A stretch of 42,763 bases of DNA, taken from assembly GCA_001796355.1 (NCBI GenBank), contig MGMG01000005.1:1-42763 (forward strand). The letters run 5' to 3'. Made by a program: the position numbers and the translations under genes. The stretch's first letter is position 1, and every line of letters begins with the position of its first letter. A model generated the notes under the pieces. It did no database searches. It saw nothing but the letters and a program-made list of their open reading frames with translations, and was not told the DNA's origin. Source of the stretch: Chloroflexi bacterium GWB2_54_36. Lineage in GTDB: Bacteria; Chloroflexota; Anaerolineae; Anaerolineales; Anaerolineaceae. Below, in pieces: positions 24,648 through 33,496 of this stretch.

Positions 24648-25721
24648 TTAAATTTGCGTTTCTTGGTTTACTTTGATGCCGGCGAGATGCAATTCCTCGG
24701 CACGGTGGCAGCTAACGAAATGATCGGGCGTGATTTCGCGCAGTTCAGGCGTTTGCGTCCGGCAAACCTCGGTAGCGAACTGGCAGCGCGGGTGAAAGTA
24801 GCAGCCCGAGGGTGGGTTGGCCGGGCTGGCAACCTCTCCCGGCAGGTCTTGAATGATATCGCGGCTGGACGGATCGGGTCTGGGAACTGCCATCATTAAA
24901 GCAGCCGTGTACGGGTGTCGCGGCGCCTGAAACAACTCTTCGGTGGTAGCCATTTCGACCAGCTTGCCGACATACATCACGCACACCCGGTCGCTGATGT
25001 GCTTGACCACGCTCAGGTCGTGGGCAACGAACAGGTAAGTCAGATTAAGTTTTTGCTGCAAATCCAGCATCAGGTTGAGTACCTGGGCCTGCACCGACAC
25101 GTCCAGCGCAGAGACCGGCTCATCCGCCACCACCAGGCGCGGGTTGAGCGCCAGGGCGCGCGCAATGCCAATGCGCTGACGTTGCCCGCCACTAAACGCA
25201 TGCGGGTAGCGCGCCATATATTCGGTTCGCAGACCGACTAGCCGCAGCAATTCCGCCACGTGATCCTCGCGCTCGGTCTTGGATCGCATCCCGTTAACAT
25301 ACAGCGGTTCGCTGACAATCTCAAATATCGTCATGCGCGGGTTAAGCGACCCAAAAGGATCCTGAAAGATCATTTGCATCTGAGGGCGGAAGCGGCGCAT
25401 TTCGCGCCGGTCAAGCGCTGCCAGGTCGGTTACTCTGCCATCGGCCTCACGGAAAAGGATTTCGCCGCTGGTTGGGTCAATGGCGCGTAAGATACAGCGC
25501 GATACTGTAGTTTTACCGCAACCGCTTTCACCGACCAACCCCAGCGTCTCACCCTCGCGCACGAATAAACTGACATCATCCACGGCACGCACCTGGTTGA
25601 CCAGTTTGCGCAGCACGCCCTTATAAATCGGGAAGTATTTTTTCAGGTGACGCACCTCGAGCAGCGGCGATTTGGTTGCTGCTCCGGCTTTTGGCTCCAG
25701 GGGTTGCATTCCGTCGCTCAT
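24648..25721 (-). CDS. Peptide/oligosaccharide ABC transporter ATPase (DppF/OppF type)
   Basis: The 357-residue ATPase energises the permease pair encoded upstream. It has Walker [10 protein letters not shown] near 74, signature [15 protein letters not shown], Walker [13 protein letters not shown], and the C-terminal oligopeptide/dipeptide domain with [18 protein letters not shown]. The long N-terminus, with [24 protein letters not shown], is typical of the F subunit. Its ATG overlaps the stop of the D subunit by ATGA. Opp/Dpp-type transporters also import oligosaccharides in several bacteria, and the sugar genes around it favour that here. Confidence 0.93.
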   Translation of the reverse strand: MSDGMQPLEPKAGAATKSPLLEVRHLKKYFPIYKGVLRKLVNQVRAVDDVSLFVREGETLGLVGESGCGKTTVSRCILRAIDPTSGEILFREADGRVTDLAALDRREMRRFRPQMQMIFQDPFGSLNPRMTIFEIVSEPLYVNGMRSKTEREDHVAELLRLVGLRTEYMARYPHAFSGGQRQRIGIARALALNPRLVVADEPVSALDVSVQAQVLNLMLDLQQKLNLTYLFVAHDLSVVKHISDRVCVMYVGKLVEMATTEELFQAPRHPYTAALMMAVPRPDPSSRDIIQDLPGEVASPANPPSGCYFHPRCQFATEVCRTQTPELREITPDHFVSCHRAEELHLAGIKVNQETQI

Positions 25722-26842
25722 AGGCTTTCCTCCTTGGCGAGGGCTGCCCCGGTCTTGGTCATTTTTTTAGTCCCATCTGCTTCGGAATACAGGAAACAAC
25801 TGACAAAATGATCCTCGTCCACCTCCACCAGGTGGGGCTGCGAAGCATCGCACACCCCGCGCATAAAATGAGTGCAGCGTGGGTGGAACGGACAACCTTT
25901 AGGGCGGTTGAATGGGTGGGCAATGGAGCCCGCGATGGTGGGCAATTTGACCCGCGGGTGCGATTGGACGCTTGGAATAGAGCGCAGCAGCGCCTGGGTG
26001 TAAGGGTGTTGGGCATCCTTGAATATTTTCATGGCCGACCCTTTTTCCATGACCATCCCAAGGTACATCACCACCACCTCATCCGCCATTTGGGCAATCA
26101 CCCCCAGATCATGGGTGATGAAGATGATCGATGTTTGGCGTTCTTCCTGTAATTTGCGCAGCAATTTGAGGATTTGCGCTTGGGTGGTCACATCGATGGC
26201 GGTTGTCGGTTCGTCAGCAATCAGCAGGCGCGGGTTGCAGCTCAAAGCCATGGCGATGATTGCCCGCTGGCGCAACCCGCCGGAAAGTTGCCAGGAATAA
26301 GAGTCGATGCGCTGTTCGGGCATCGAGATGCCTACCGCGCGAAAAACGTCAATGGCAATCTGGCGTGCCTCTTTTTTGCTGACATCCTGGTGGAGCAGTA
26401 TGGTTTCCATGATCTGATTGCCAACAGTATGTACCGGGCTGAAAGCTGCCATGGGCTCCTGCGGGATGAGCGCAATTTCTGCCCCGCGGATGCGGCGCAT
26501 TTGCCGGCTGTTGGGATGCAAATGGGTAAGCTCGATCAGTTCTTCGGCGCTGTTCGGATCTCCGTGATGAATGCGGCTGCGCAGGGTCACCTTGCCATTG
26601 ACGATTTTTGCGCCTGCTTCCAGGATCTGCAAAATCGCCTTCATGGTGACGCTTTTTCCGCAGCCGCTTTCACCAACAATGCCAACCACCTTGCCGGGCA
26701 TCACATCAAAGCTGACGCCGTCAACAGCGCGGACGATGCCCTCATCCATGAAGAAATATGCCTTCAGATCTTCGACTCTGAGCAACGGTTCCCTGGTTAA
26801 GTCATTGGCGGGTTTTATTAGAGGATGTATTTGTGTGACCAT
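25718..26842 (-). CDS. Peptide/oligosaccharide ABC transporter ATPase (DppD/OppD type)
   Basis: The 374-residue ATPase has Walker [10 protein letters not shown], signature [15 protein letters not shown], Walker [15 protein letters not shown], the H-loop FITHDLGV, and a C-terminal domain with [19 protein letters not shown], whose Cys pattern fits the iron-sulfur or metal site reported in some Dpp-type ATPases. It is the D partner of the overlapping F ATPase. The start has AAGGTAGCTT before ATG. Confidence 0.93.
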   Translation of the reverse strand: MVTQIHPLIKPANDLTREPLLRVEDLKAYFFMDEGIVRAVDGVSFDVMPGKVVGIVGESGCGKSVTMKAILQILEAGAKIVNGKVTLRSRIHHGDPNSAEELIELTHLHPNSRQMRRIRGAEIALIPQEPMAAFSPVHTVGNQIMETILLHQDVSKKEARQIAIDVFRAVGISMPEQRIDSYSWQLSGGLRQRAIIAMALSCNPRLLIADEPTTAIDVTTQAQILKLLRKLQEERQTSIIFITHDLGVIAQMADEVVVMYLGMVMEKGSAMKIFKDAQHPYTQALLRSIPSVQSHPRVKLPTIAGSIAHPFNRPKGCPFHPRCTHFMRGVCDASQPHLVEVDEDHFVSCFLYSEADGTKKMTKTGAALAKEESL

Positions 26843-26858
26843 AAGCTACCTTTTCCCG

Positions 26859-28106
26859 CTAATGGCTGTATGGGTCGGCTGCATCGCGCAGCCCATCACC
26901 CACCAGGTTGAAGGCCAGGACCGCCACAATCACAATCAAACCCGGGGTCAGTAGCCAGGGAGCCAGTGCCAGGGTCTGAATATTCTGCGCCTCCTGCAGC
27001 ATCACACCCCAACTGATGGCAGGCGGGCGCATGCCAAGCCCCAAGAAGCTGAGCGAAGTCTCCGTGACGATCATAACCGGGATCGCCAGCGTACTGGTGG
27101 CGATGATGTGGCTGGTGAATGTCGGAATCATGTGTTTCACGATGATGCGCGCCTGGCTAGCACCGCCCAATTCTGCAGCCAGCACGAAATCCTCTTCACG
27201 CAGCGAGAGGAAGCGTCCGCGCACTTCACGGCCCAGCGTGGTCCAGCCGCGCAGCGCCAGGATGATGGTGATGGCGAAAAACACTTTCTCCGGCGACCAG
27301 GTACGTGGCAAGGCCGCGGTGAGCGCCAGCCAGATGGGGATGGTTGGCAAGGATTGCAGCAATTCGATCAGCCGCTGGATGATATTATCGATCCAGCCGC
27401 CAAAGTAACCGGAAATGCCGCCCAGCAGTAAACCCAGTACAACGCTGACGATGACGGAGATCATGCCAATGGTCATGGAAATCTGAGTGGCGAACGCCAG
27501 CCGTGACCACTGGTCACGCCCAAGGCGGTCGGTGCCTAACAGGAAGATCTGGGCAGCCAGATCATCGTCAGCCTGATCCGCCTTGGCAGCGCTGACCAGA
27601 TGAATATTGCTATCGAATATGCCAAGCACTGAATAAGACCAACTCGTTCCAAAGAAACGGATGTATGTTTTTTGAGCCTCGTCCGTAGTCCATTTCATTG
27701 CGAGTGTGACCGGGTCGCGTTTACCTACTACGCTGGGTACCCAGGGTTTTAGCTGTCCTTCATCCAGCCAGTGGATGCGTTGCACCGGGATAAATGCCAG
27801 CCGGGCGTTGGTTTCTTCTGGATCCATGGTAGCGAAGAAATCCGGGATAAAAACCACAATGGCCAGGAAGAGCAAGATCACGGTGCTGATAACTGCCAGT
27901 ACGTTTTTTCGGAAGCGCCACCAGACCAGCGTCCAATTGGAAGCAATCGAAATACGCTCTTCTTCCTGAGTGGTAACCAACGGTTCTTCGAAGATTTCAG
28001 TCGGCGCAGCAACTGCTTCATCGGGGGGATAAATAGCTGGGTCGGCTTTTTCCAAAGGTGCAGCCCCCTCCGGTTGCAGGGTTTTGGGTTCGATACTGTC
28101 CATCAT
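26859..28106 (-). CDS. ABC transporter permease (DppC/OppC type) with long N-terminal extension
   Basis: The 415-residue permease has a cytoplasmic N-terminus of about 65 residues, one membrane segment (VLAVISTVILLFLAIVVFIPDFF), a large external loop of more than 100 residues including FLLGTDRLGRDQWSRL, then the five-helix permease core. The EAA loop reads AAELGGASQARIIVKHMIP. The external insert is longer than in ordinary DppC and is typical of the large DppC-like permeases paired with long binding proteins. The DppB stop and this ATG overlap in TAATG (two tandem ATGs, 28106 and 28103). Confidence 0.92.
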   Translation of the reverse strand: MMDSIEPKTLQPEGAAPLEKADPAIYPPDEAVAAPTEIFEEPLVTTQEEERISIASNWTLVWWRFRKNVLAVISTVILLFLAIVVFIPDFFATMDPEETNARLAFIPVQRIHWLDEGQLKPWVPSVVGKRDPVTLAMKWTTDEAQKTYIRFFGTSWSYSVLGIFDSNIHLVSAAKADQADDDLAAQIFLLGTDRLGRDQWSRLAFATQISMTIGMISVIVSVVLGLLLGGISGYFGGWIDNIIQRLIELLQSLPTIPIWLALTAALPRTWSPEKVFFAITIILALRGWTTLGREVRGRFLSLREEDFVLAAELGGASQARIIVKHMIPTFTSHIIATSTLAIPVMIVTETSLSFLGLGMRPPAISWGVMLQEAQNIQTLALAPWLLTPGLIVIVAVLAFNLVGDGLRDAADPYSH

Positions 28107-29095
28107 TAGGCCTTTTCCATCCGAATACGCGGATCCAGCCAGGCAAGGAGGATGTCAGAAATCAACGTTCCGATGATTGCCAGGAAACAATAAATCATCA
28201 ATATTGCTCCAGCCAGGTACATATCCTGGTTGATCAGAGAGCGTAGCAGCAACGGACCGATGTTTTGCAGGTTCATCACCGTTGCCACGATCAGACTGCC
28301 GGAGAACAACTCCGGTAGATACCAGCCAATGGTGCTGACCAGCGGGTTGATCGCCAGACGCACGGGGTATTTCATCACCAACTGCCACTCCGAAAGGCCA
28401 CGGGCGCGACCCGAGACTATATACGGTTTGTTCAGTTCATCCAACAGGTTGGCGCGCATGACGCGCGTCAGGCGGGCGGTGCCAGCCAGGCCAATGACGA
28501 TCATCGGCAGCCAGATATGCTTAAGCAGGTCGATCCCTTTGGCAATCGACCAGGGCGCCTGCTCGAAATCGCGCGAGAATAAGCCGGTGACGCTCAAACC
28601 AAACTGTGAATAGGCGAACCACATCAGGATCAAGGCCAGCATAAAGTTGGGAATAGCGACGCCGGTGTAATTGACCACCGTCACCAGGTAGTCCAAAATG
28701 GTGTTGCGATGGGTGGCGCTGTAAATGCCGATTGGGATGGCCATGACCCAGGTGAATACAAAGGCAAACAGAGCCAAAATGAGGGTCAACCCGAGGCGAT
28801 CGTTGATCAATTCTGCATTGGGCAGTTGATATTCCAACGAAAGTCCCAGATCGCCGCGCAGCAGGTTTTGCATCCAGCGAAGATATTGAATATGGACCGG
28901 TTGGTCCAGTCCGAATTGATGTTCAAGCATTGCGATTGTTTCTTGATTCAGCGATGAGCCGGTTGACGCCAGGGTAGCGATATAGCTGGTCAAAAAATCT
29001 CCCGGGGGAGCCTGAACCAACGCGAAAACCATTATCGAGAAAATAATCAAGAGGATGGGTATGAGAATTAATCGTTGCAGGATATAGCGCAGCAT
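28106..29095 (-). CDS. ABC transporter permease (DppB/OppB type)
   Basis: The 329-residue permease has six predicted membrane segments. It has the DppB-type start MLRYILQRLILIPILLIIFSIMVFALVQAPPGDF and the EAA-like loop YIVSGRARGLSEWQLVMKYPVRLAINPLVSTIG. The end GTLISDILLAWLDPRIRMEKA is typical. It forms the channel with the DppC-type partner. A perfect 15-bp hairpin (29156-29190) lies between the binding-protein gene and this one. Confidence 0.94.
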   Translation of the reverse strand: MLRYILQRLILIPILLIIFSIMVFALVQAPPGDFLTSYIATLASTGSSLNQETIAMLEHQFGLDQPVHIQYLRWMQNLLRGDLGLSLEYQLPNAELINDRLGLTLILALFAFVFTWVMAIPIGIYSATHRNTILDYLVTVVNYTGVAIPNFMLALILMWFAYSQFGLSVTGLFSRDFEQAPWSIAKGIDLLKHIWLPMIVIGLAGTARLTRVMRANLLDELNKPYIVSGRARGLSEWQLVMKYPVRLAINPLVSTIGWYLPELFSGSLIVATVMNLQNIGPLLLRSLINQDMYLAGAILMIYCFLAIIGTLISDILLAWLDPRIRMEKA

Positions 29096-29155
29096 AAAAT
29101 TTGCTTATCCTTTCTTTCGGCCCGGGCGGAAGATATATTTATATATAACACTGAT

Positions 29156-29190
29156 TTTCCTGCGGGCTGCGCGGAGCAGCCCGCAGGAAA
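29156..29190 (-). repeat. 15-bp perfect hairpin between binding protein and permease genes
   Basis: TTTCCTGCGGGCTGC and its exact complement enclose a 5-base loop. It follows the binding-protein stop by 31 bases in the direction of transcription. No T-run follows, so it is more likely an mRNA-stabilising or attenuating hairpin, which would raise binding protein over permease. Confidence 0.65.
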
Positions 29191-29220
29191 TGGTAAGCTA
29201 AAAGATGATCCGGTGCGGAA

Positions 29221-31239
29221 CTACGGTTGGAAGTAGAACTGTTCCGGGTTGGCGTTGCCAGGGGTGCGCAGCGGCCAGTCGTTCCCCAGCGTTGTGGGAA
29301 CATTCATCAGTTTGTTGTTCAAAACGACCACGCCCTGCACCAGTGGGGTCAAGCCAACTGTACCAAGTTCATAAGCCTGGTCCACCCACAGGGTGAAGAG
29401 CTCCTGGGCTAGAGCAATTTGCTGTTCAGTGCCGACGGTTTTGCCTTCATCGATGATTTCGACGATGCGGGCAAATTCTGCGGTTGGTTCGACGCCTTCA
29501 GCGCCGTTGGTCTGCAGCCACTGGCGCATCAAGGGCGCAATGGCCAGACCGGGCTGGCTGCGCGGGTCAAACTTGGGCGCGCCGGTGAAGGGGAAGCCGG
29601 TGGTGTCTTCGTTCCACAGCTCGGTGACGATTTCATTGGCGTCGCGCATTTCAAAGTGTACTGCGCGTTCGCGGACCTGAACGATCGTTCGGACGCCCAC
29701 TTCCTGCCAGTCGGCAGCTACCATCTGGGCAACATCCGGCCAGTTGGCGAAGTTAGGAACGACCGAGATTTCGATGGAGAACTGCTTGCCGTCTTTATTG
29801 GTGCGGAAGCCGTCCCCATCCCGACCGGTCAGACCAAGTGCGTCCAGCATCTGGTTGGCCAGATCCTGGTTGAACTCGGTGTACTTGAAAGCCACGTCGT
29901 CACCAGGGTAATACGGATGCCACGGGGCGGGTACTGGCTGGCGGGCTTCGCCCAGACCAAGGAACACGGCCTCTTTGATTTCATCGCGGTCGATGGCATA
30001 AGATAACGCCACGCGGAAATCCTTGGATTGCAGCAGTTCAGCAACAACCGGATCCTTATCATAGGTCTGGTTGAAGGTAATGGCTGCATCCGAGCCGCCG
30101 AAAGTCGACCAGGTGATGACGCGGTACTTGCCAGCGGCTTCATTTTCCTTGAAGACCGGGTAGTTGCCCATGATAATGTGGCGTTCCTGCATGTCCAGCT
30201 CACCAGCAATGGCGGCCAGGTTCAGCGCCTGGCTGTCTTGGAAGAACTTGAACTGAACTTCATCAATGTAGGGCAGTTGATTGCCTTCGGAATCCACGCC
30301 GACGTAGTACGGGTTGCGCTGCAGCACCAGGACCTCATCGCTGACGCGGGTCGCGGGTTTCCAGGCAGCCATTACCGGGCGGTCGGGGTTCTCAGCCGGG
30401 TTCTTGCGGGTGGCGAACAGTTCGCCCCAGGTCTTGAAGCTGGCGTCAGTGACCATTTTGGCCAATTCATCTGCATTGGCGTATTTGGCATGGAATTGCT
30501 TAAGATAATGGGCGGGCAGGAACACAGCATAGGATTTATCGCCGCCGTCCTGGTTGGCCAATTCCATCATCAAAGTGGTGTTGGGGTTGGTGTAAGTCCA
30601 GGTGACGGTATACTCATCCACTTTGGCAACGACGGCAGTGCTGCCATCCTGGCTCTGCATCCATTTGGGTACTTTGGGGGTCAAATCAGTGTTCAGCAGG
30701 ACATCTTCATACCAGAACAAGATGTCGTCAGCTGTGAAAGGCTCACCATCGGACCATTTTGCGCCTTTGCGCATGTGGATGGTCCAGGTGGTGAAATCGT
30801 CCGAAGATTCCCAGGATTCGATCAAGCGGGGTTCAATGGTGCTGCCATCAGGCGAAAAGCGTACCAGGGCGTCATAAACAACGCGGGTGTAGTTGTTATA
30901 GTCCGATGGGCCAAGGAAACCGCGGTGCCAGGTTCCGCCGTAAACGCCGATGCTTTCCGTTACCGGAACGACCAACGGGTTTTCAGGCAGACGTTCTTCC
31001 ACGGGGGGCAGTTCGCCCTTTGCGACCAAATCGGCCAGCATGGGAGCTTCTTTATAGGTGGTTACCGCTTCTACCGGAGCGGTAGGTTCTACTGGAGCCG
31101 CGGTGGGTTCCGTAACCGGTGCGGGTTCGACCGGCGCAGTAGTCGGGGTTGCGGCAGCCTGGCATCCGGCGAGCAGCACGGCCAGAATGAGGATGACGCT
31201 CAGCAGAGGTCTGACACGCAAGAGCTTTTTAGTGTACAT
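29221..31239 (-). CDS. Extracellular solute-binding lipoprotein, family 5
   Basis: The 672-residue protein starts with a lipoprotein signal (positively charged MYTKKLLRVRP, hydrophobic stretch, lipobox LLAGC, Cys26), then a Thr/Pro/Ala/Val-rich linker. The body is of the SBP_bac_5 type: GGTWHRGFLGPSDYNNYTR, WTIHMRKGAKWSDGEPFTADDILFWYEDV, DFRVALSYAIDRDEIKEAVFLGLGEA. It is longer than peptide-binding DppA and fits the large group linked with oligosaccharide uptake. Ribosome site GGAGAAGGAG precedes the ATG. It is the first structural gene downstream of LacI 1. Confidence 0.93.
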   Translation of the reverse strand: MYTKKLLRVRPLLSVILILAVLLAGCQAAATPTTAPVEPAPVTEPTAAPVEPTAPVEAVTTYKEAPMLADLVAKGELPPVEERLPENPLVVPVTESIGVYGGTWHRGFLGPSDYNNYTRVVYDALVRFSPDGSTIEPRLIESWESSDDFTTWTIHMRKGAKWSDGEPFTADDILFWYEDVLLNTDLTPKVPKWMQSQDGSTAVVAKVDEYTVTWTYTNPNTTLMMELANQDGGDKSYAVFLPAHYLKQFHAKYANADELAKMVTDASFKTWGELFATRKNPAENPDRPVMAAWKPATRVSDEVLVLQRNPYYVGVDSEGNQLPYIDEVQFKFFQDSQALNLAAIAGELDMQERHIIMGNYPVFKENEAAGKYRVITWSTFGGSDAAITFNQTYDKDPVVAELLQSKDFRVALSYAIDRDEIKEAVFLGLGEARQPVPAPWHPYYPGDDVAFKYTEFNQDLANQMLDALGLTGRDGDGFRTNKDGKQFSIEISVVPNFANWPDVAQMVAADWQEVGVRTIVQVRERAVHFEMRDANEIVTELWNEDTTGFPFTGAPKFDPRSQPGLAIAPLMRQWLQTNGAEGVEPTAEFARIVEIIDEGKTVGTEQQIALAQELFTLWVDQAYELGTVGLTPLVQGVVVLNNKLMNVPTTLGNDWPLRTPGNANPEQFYFQP

Positions 31240-31314
31240 GTTTCTCCTTCTCCAGGACGGCTAGGGGTGTTTTTGCGAAAGAGCCGTCGTTACAAAGATG
31301 TGGATGGGTCGATG

Positions 31315-31328
31315 GTACCGATCGGTAC
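31315..31328. promoter_or_regulatory. 14-bp palindrome upstream of binding-protein gene
   Basis: GTACCGATCGGTAC is a perfect palindrome 75 bases upstream of the binding-protein start, in the 140-base gap after LacI 1. It may be an operator. It differs from the GTTAGCGCTAAC sites, so another regulator could bind. No clear -10 or -35 was found beside it. Confidence 0.4.
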
Positions 31329-31379
31329 AGTGCGAGAACTTAATGGTCTTTTGCTTTTGCTCCTTTCTTGTAAAACCTC

Positions 31380-32390
31380 TTAAGGTGCACTTTGGCGGAT
31401 GATCAACTCGGGGTGCAGGACGATTTGATTGCACCCAGCGGGACAATTTTTCATGCGTTCAAATAAAGCTTCAACAGCCCGCGCACCGAGCTCCTGACGG
31501 TGTACGCGGCAGGTTGTCAGTGCCGGAGAAACCAGCGCTGCCAGGGGGATATCATCATGTCCAATTATGGCAAGGTCGTCGGGGATTTTGCGGTTAAGAT
31601 CGGCGCAAGCTTGTAGAGCGCCAACTGCCACAAGGTCATTGTAGCAAAAAATAGCGGTTAATTCATCACACCGTTCTAGCAACTGTATACCAGCCACGTG
31701 CCCGCCGGCAACCGTAGGCTGGCAGTGAATGATCCAGTCCGGGTCTACCGCCGCCCCAGCTTGCTCCATGGCAGCCAGGTAGCCTTTTTGCCGTCCCTGC
31801 CCGCTAAATGAAGTTGCCGGTCCTGCCATGTAACCAATGCGGCTATGCCCGGTTTGTAACAGATGGCGGGTTGCCAGTACCCCGCTGGCTTCGTCATCCA
31901 GGAAAACCGCCTGGTAATCGTCTGAAGTAAAATCGTCCAGGCGGCGGTTTATCAAAACTGCAGCCGGCAGCCGGTTTAGTAGGTTAACCAGGGCAGTAGC
32001 TTCGATACGCGAACTACACAGGATCAAGCCGTCCACCCGTTTTTCTTCCAGGGATTGGATCACGGAAATTTCACGCTGCGGATCTTCTTCCGTGTTGCAC
32101 AAAAAAACATGATAGCCCTGGGCATAAGCCAGAGCTTCGATGCCGCGTGTGATATCCGCAAAGAAAGGGTTCGACACATCCGGAACGACCAGGCCAATGG
32201 TGCGCGTTTGTTGAGTAGCCAGGCTGCGGGCAATGGCGCTGGGATGATAATCGAGGTCTTTGATGATTTTCTGGATCCGCTGCCGGGTTACCGGATTAAC
32301 ATCACCCTTTTCATTTATGACGCGAGAAACCGTCATTAATGAAACGCCTGCTCTCCGGGCGACATCGGACATGGACACTCTATTGGACAT
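31380..32390 (-). CDS. LacI-family regulator 1
   Basis: The 336-residue regulator has an N-terminal helix-turn-helix (MSDVARRAGVSLMTVSRVINEKG), the hinge helix YHPSAIARSLATQQTRTIG, and a periplasmic-binding-protein-like effector domain (VVPDVSNPFFADITRG, FCYNDLVAVGAL, IIGHDDIPLAALVSPALTT). It is strongly similar to LacI 2 at 36503-37510, including nearly the same recognition helix. The promoter at 32440-32467 has a perfect operator just downstream of the -10, so it is probably autoregulated. It directly precedes the transporter operon and likely controls it. The ligand is unknown, perhaps a uronate or oligosaccharide derivative. Confidence 0.94.
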   Translation of the reverse strand: MSNRVSMSDVARRAGVSLMTVSRVINEKGDVNPVTRQRIQKIIKDLDYHPSAIARSLATQQTRTIGLVVPDVSNPFFADITRGIEALAYAQGYHVFLCNTEEDPQREISVIQSLEEKRVDGLILCSSRIEATALVNLLNRLPAAVLINRRLDDFTSDDYQAVFLDDEASGVLATRHLLQTGHSRIGYMAGPATSFSGQGRQKGYLAAMEQAGAAVDPDWIIHCQPTVAGGHVAGIQLLERCDELTAIFCYNDLVAVGALQACADLNRKIPDDLAIIGHDDIPLAALVSPALTTCRVHRQELGARAVEALFERMKNCPAGCNQIVLHPELIIRQSAP

Positions 32391-32423
32391 GTGAAAACTC
32401 GGGAAAAAATTGTTAGCGGTATC

Positions 32424-32435
32424 GTTAGCGCTAAC
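32424..32435. promoter_or_regulatory. LacI-type operator at lacI 1 promoter
   Basis: GTTAGCGCTAAC is a perfect 12-bp palindrome with central GC, four bases after the -10, covering the expected transcription start. A half-matching copy, TGTTAGCGGTA, follows at 32411-32421. The identical 12-mer occurs at 37573-37584. Confidence 0.75.
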
Positions 32436-32439
32436 AATA

Positions 32440-32467
32440 ATTATAACAAGGTTAATTGTGGAATCAA
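32440..32467 (-). promoter_or_regulatory. Promoter of lacI 1
   Basis: On the minus strand TTGATT (-35, 32467-32462) and a perfect TATAAT (-10, 32445-32440) are separated by 16 bases. The operator 32424-32435 lies at the start site. The palindrome 32465-32489 overlaps the upstream end of the -35. Confidence 0.7.
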
Positions 32468-32489
32468 TACTCTTTAGTTAAGAGTATTG
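32465..32489. repeat. 10-bp inverted repeat abutting the lacI 1 -35
   Basis: CAATACTCTT-TAGTT-AAGAGTATTG is a perfect inverted repeat overlapping the first bases of the -35. It could be a second regulator site. As a terminator for the esterase transcript it lacks a T-run. Confidence 0.5.
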
Positions 32490-32581
32490 TCACTTTATTA
32501 GGATTTATTTGCTTTTCTGCACCAGTACATTTTTCACTTTTTGAATCACAATTGGGTTTCAGTGCTACCCAAAATTAAATC

Positions 32582-32614
32582 GGTGCGATGCACCAGAGTT
32601 TGGTGCGTTACACC
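32582..32614. repeat. GGTGC-type palindromic repeat
   Basis: Two short palindromes, GGTGCGATGCACC and GGTGCGTTACACC, are separated by seven bases, just after the esterase stop. A related unit lies after tal (42614-42644). Confidence 0.55.
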
Positions 32615-32630
32615 TGCTCTTGGCCTTATT

Positions 32631-33389
32631 TTAGTCGCCGCTCAAAGGCAGGTGCATGCCGCCAAAATGATGTTCCAGCCAGCGCAGACACAAATCAAAC
32701 CATTGAGCGGCATCTTTGTCGATGTATTTTTCTTCCCCAACGGAGGTCACCGGGGTAGCCAGCGCCAGACCGTGCCCGCCATTTTGGAAAATATGTAACT
32801 CAAATGGGACGCGGGCGTGCCCCAGTGCGGCAGCGAATTGTAAAGAGTTCTCCACCGGCACGCGCTCATCAGCGGCGGTCGCAAAAATGAAGGTTGGCGG
32901 GGTCCGGTCAGTAACATTGCGTTCGAGCGAAGGAATCGGTACTGGCATAATGGCTGACATGTTATCAAGAATGCATGGATAAGCGAGGATTAATGCATTG
33001 GGACGCACCCGCCCCATGGTTCCGACGGCAGCAGCCAGGTGGCCGCCGGCTGAAAAGCCGCACGCCGCAATTTTGACTGGATCGACACCCCACTCCTCCG
33101 CTCGGCTGCGAATAAGTTCAAGCGCCGCTTCCGCGTCGTTCAAAGGTTTAAGAAAGGCGGCCTGATCAGCGACCGAATAGCGCAGCACAAAAGCCTGGTA
33201 ACCGGCCGCCAAAAATGCCAGCGCAATGGGTTCACCCTCACGGTCGGAGCAATAACGGTAAGCTCCGCCGGGGCAAATCATCACCGCCGGGCGGATACTG
33301 ACATTGGGCATCGCCTCCGATGAGTCATGTAAATAGGTCGTGAGCGTAACACCGGAATTGCTGGTCAGAGTGATTACTTCGGTTCGCAC
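32631..33389 (-). CDS. Alpha/beta hydrolase, acetylxylan-esterase-like
   Basis: The 252-residue hydrolase has an oxyanion-hole segment MICPGGAYRYCSDREGEPIA, the nucleophile elbow GFSAGGH, a late acid segment ATAADERVPVENS and the catalytic His in FQNGGHGLAL. This is the BD-FAE/acetylxylan esterase-like pattern. No signal peptide is present, so it would remove acyl groups from imported oligosaccharides in the cytoplasm. The start is GTG at 33389 with GAGG upstream. It sits between pgi and LacI 1 on the same strand. The substrate is inferred from family and context only. Confidence 0.83.
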   Translation of the reverse strand: MRTEVITLTSNSGVTLTTYLHDSSEAMPNVSIRPAVMICPGGAYRYCSDREGEPIALAFLAAGYQAFVLRYSVADQAAFLKPLNDAEAALELIRSRAEEWGVDPVKIAACGFSAGGHLAAAVGTMGRVRPNALILAYPCILDNMSAIMPVPIPSLERNVTDRTPPTFIFATAADERVPVENSLQFAAALGHARVPFELHIFQNGGHGLALATPVTSVGEEKYIDKDAAQWFDLCLRWLEHHFGGMHLPLSGD

Positions 33390-33496
33390 GGTTGACGCCT
33401 CACTTTATCAAAATTTGTGAACAATTAAAATCTGCCACTCGAGCAAAACTCTGGGGCATGGGACTGTTTTCTCGATGCTTCTCTGTTACCGACTGG

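Noticed and set aside
30028-31383. 451-codon plus-strand open frame
   Set aside because: It is fully antisense to the binding-protein gene, whose signal peptide, lipobox and family motifs are clear. The plus-strand product shows no recognisable domain.
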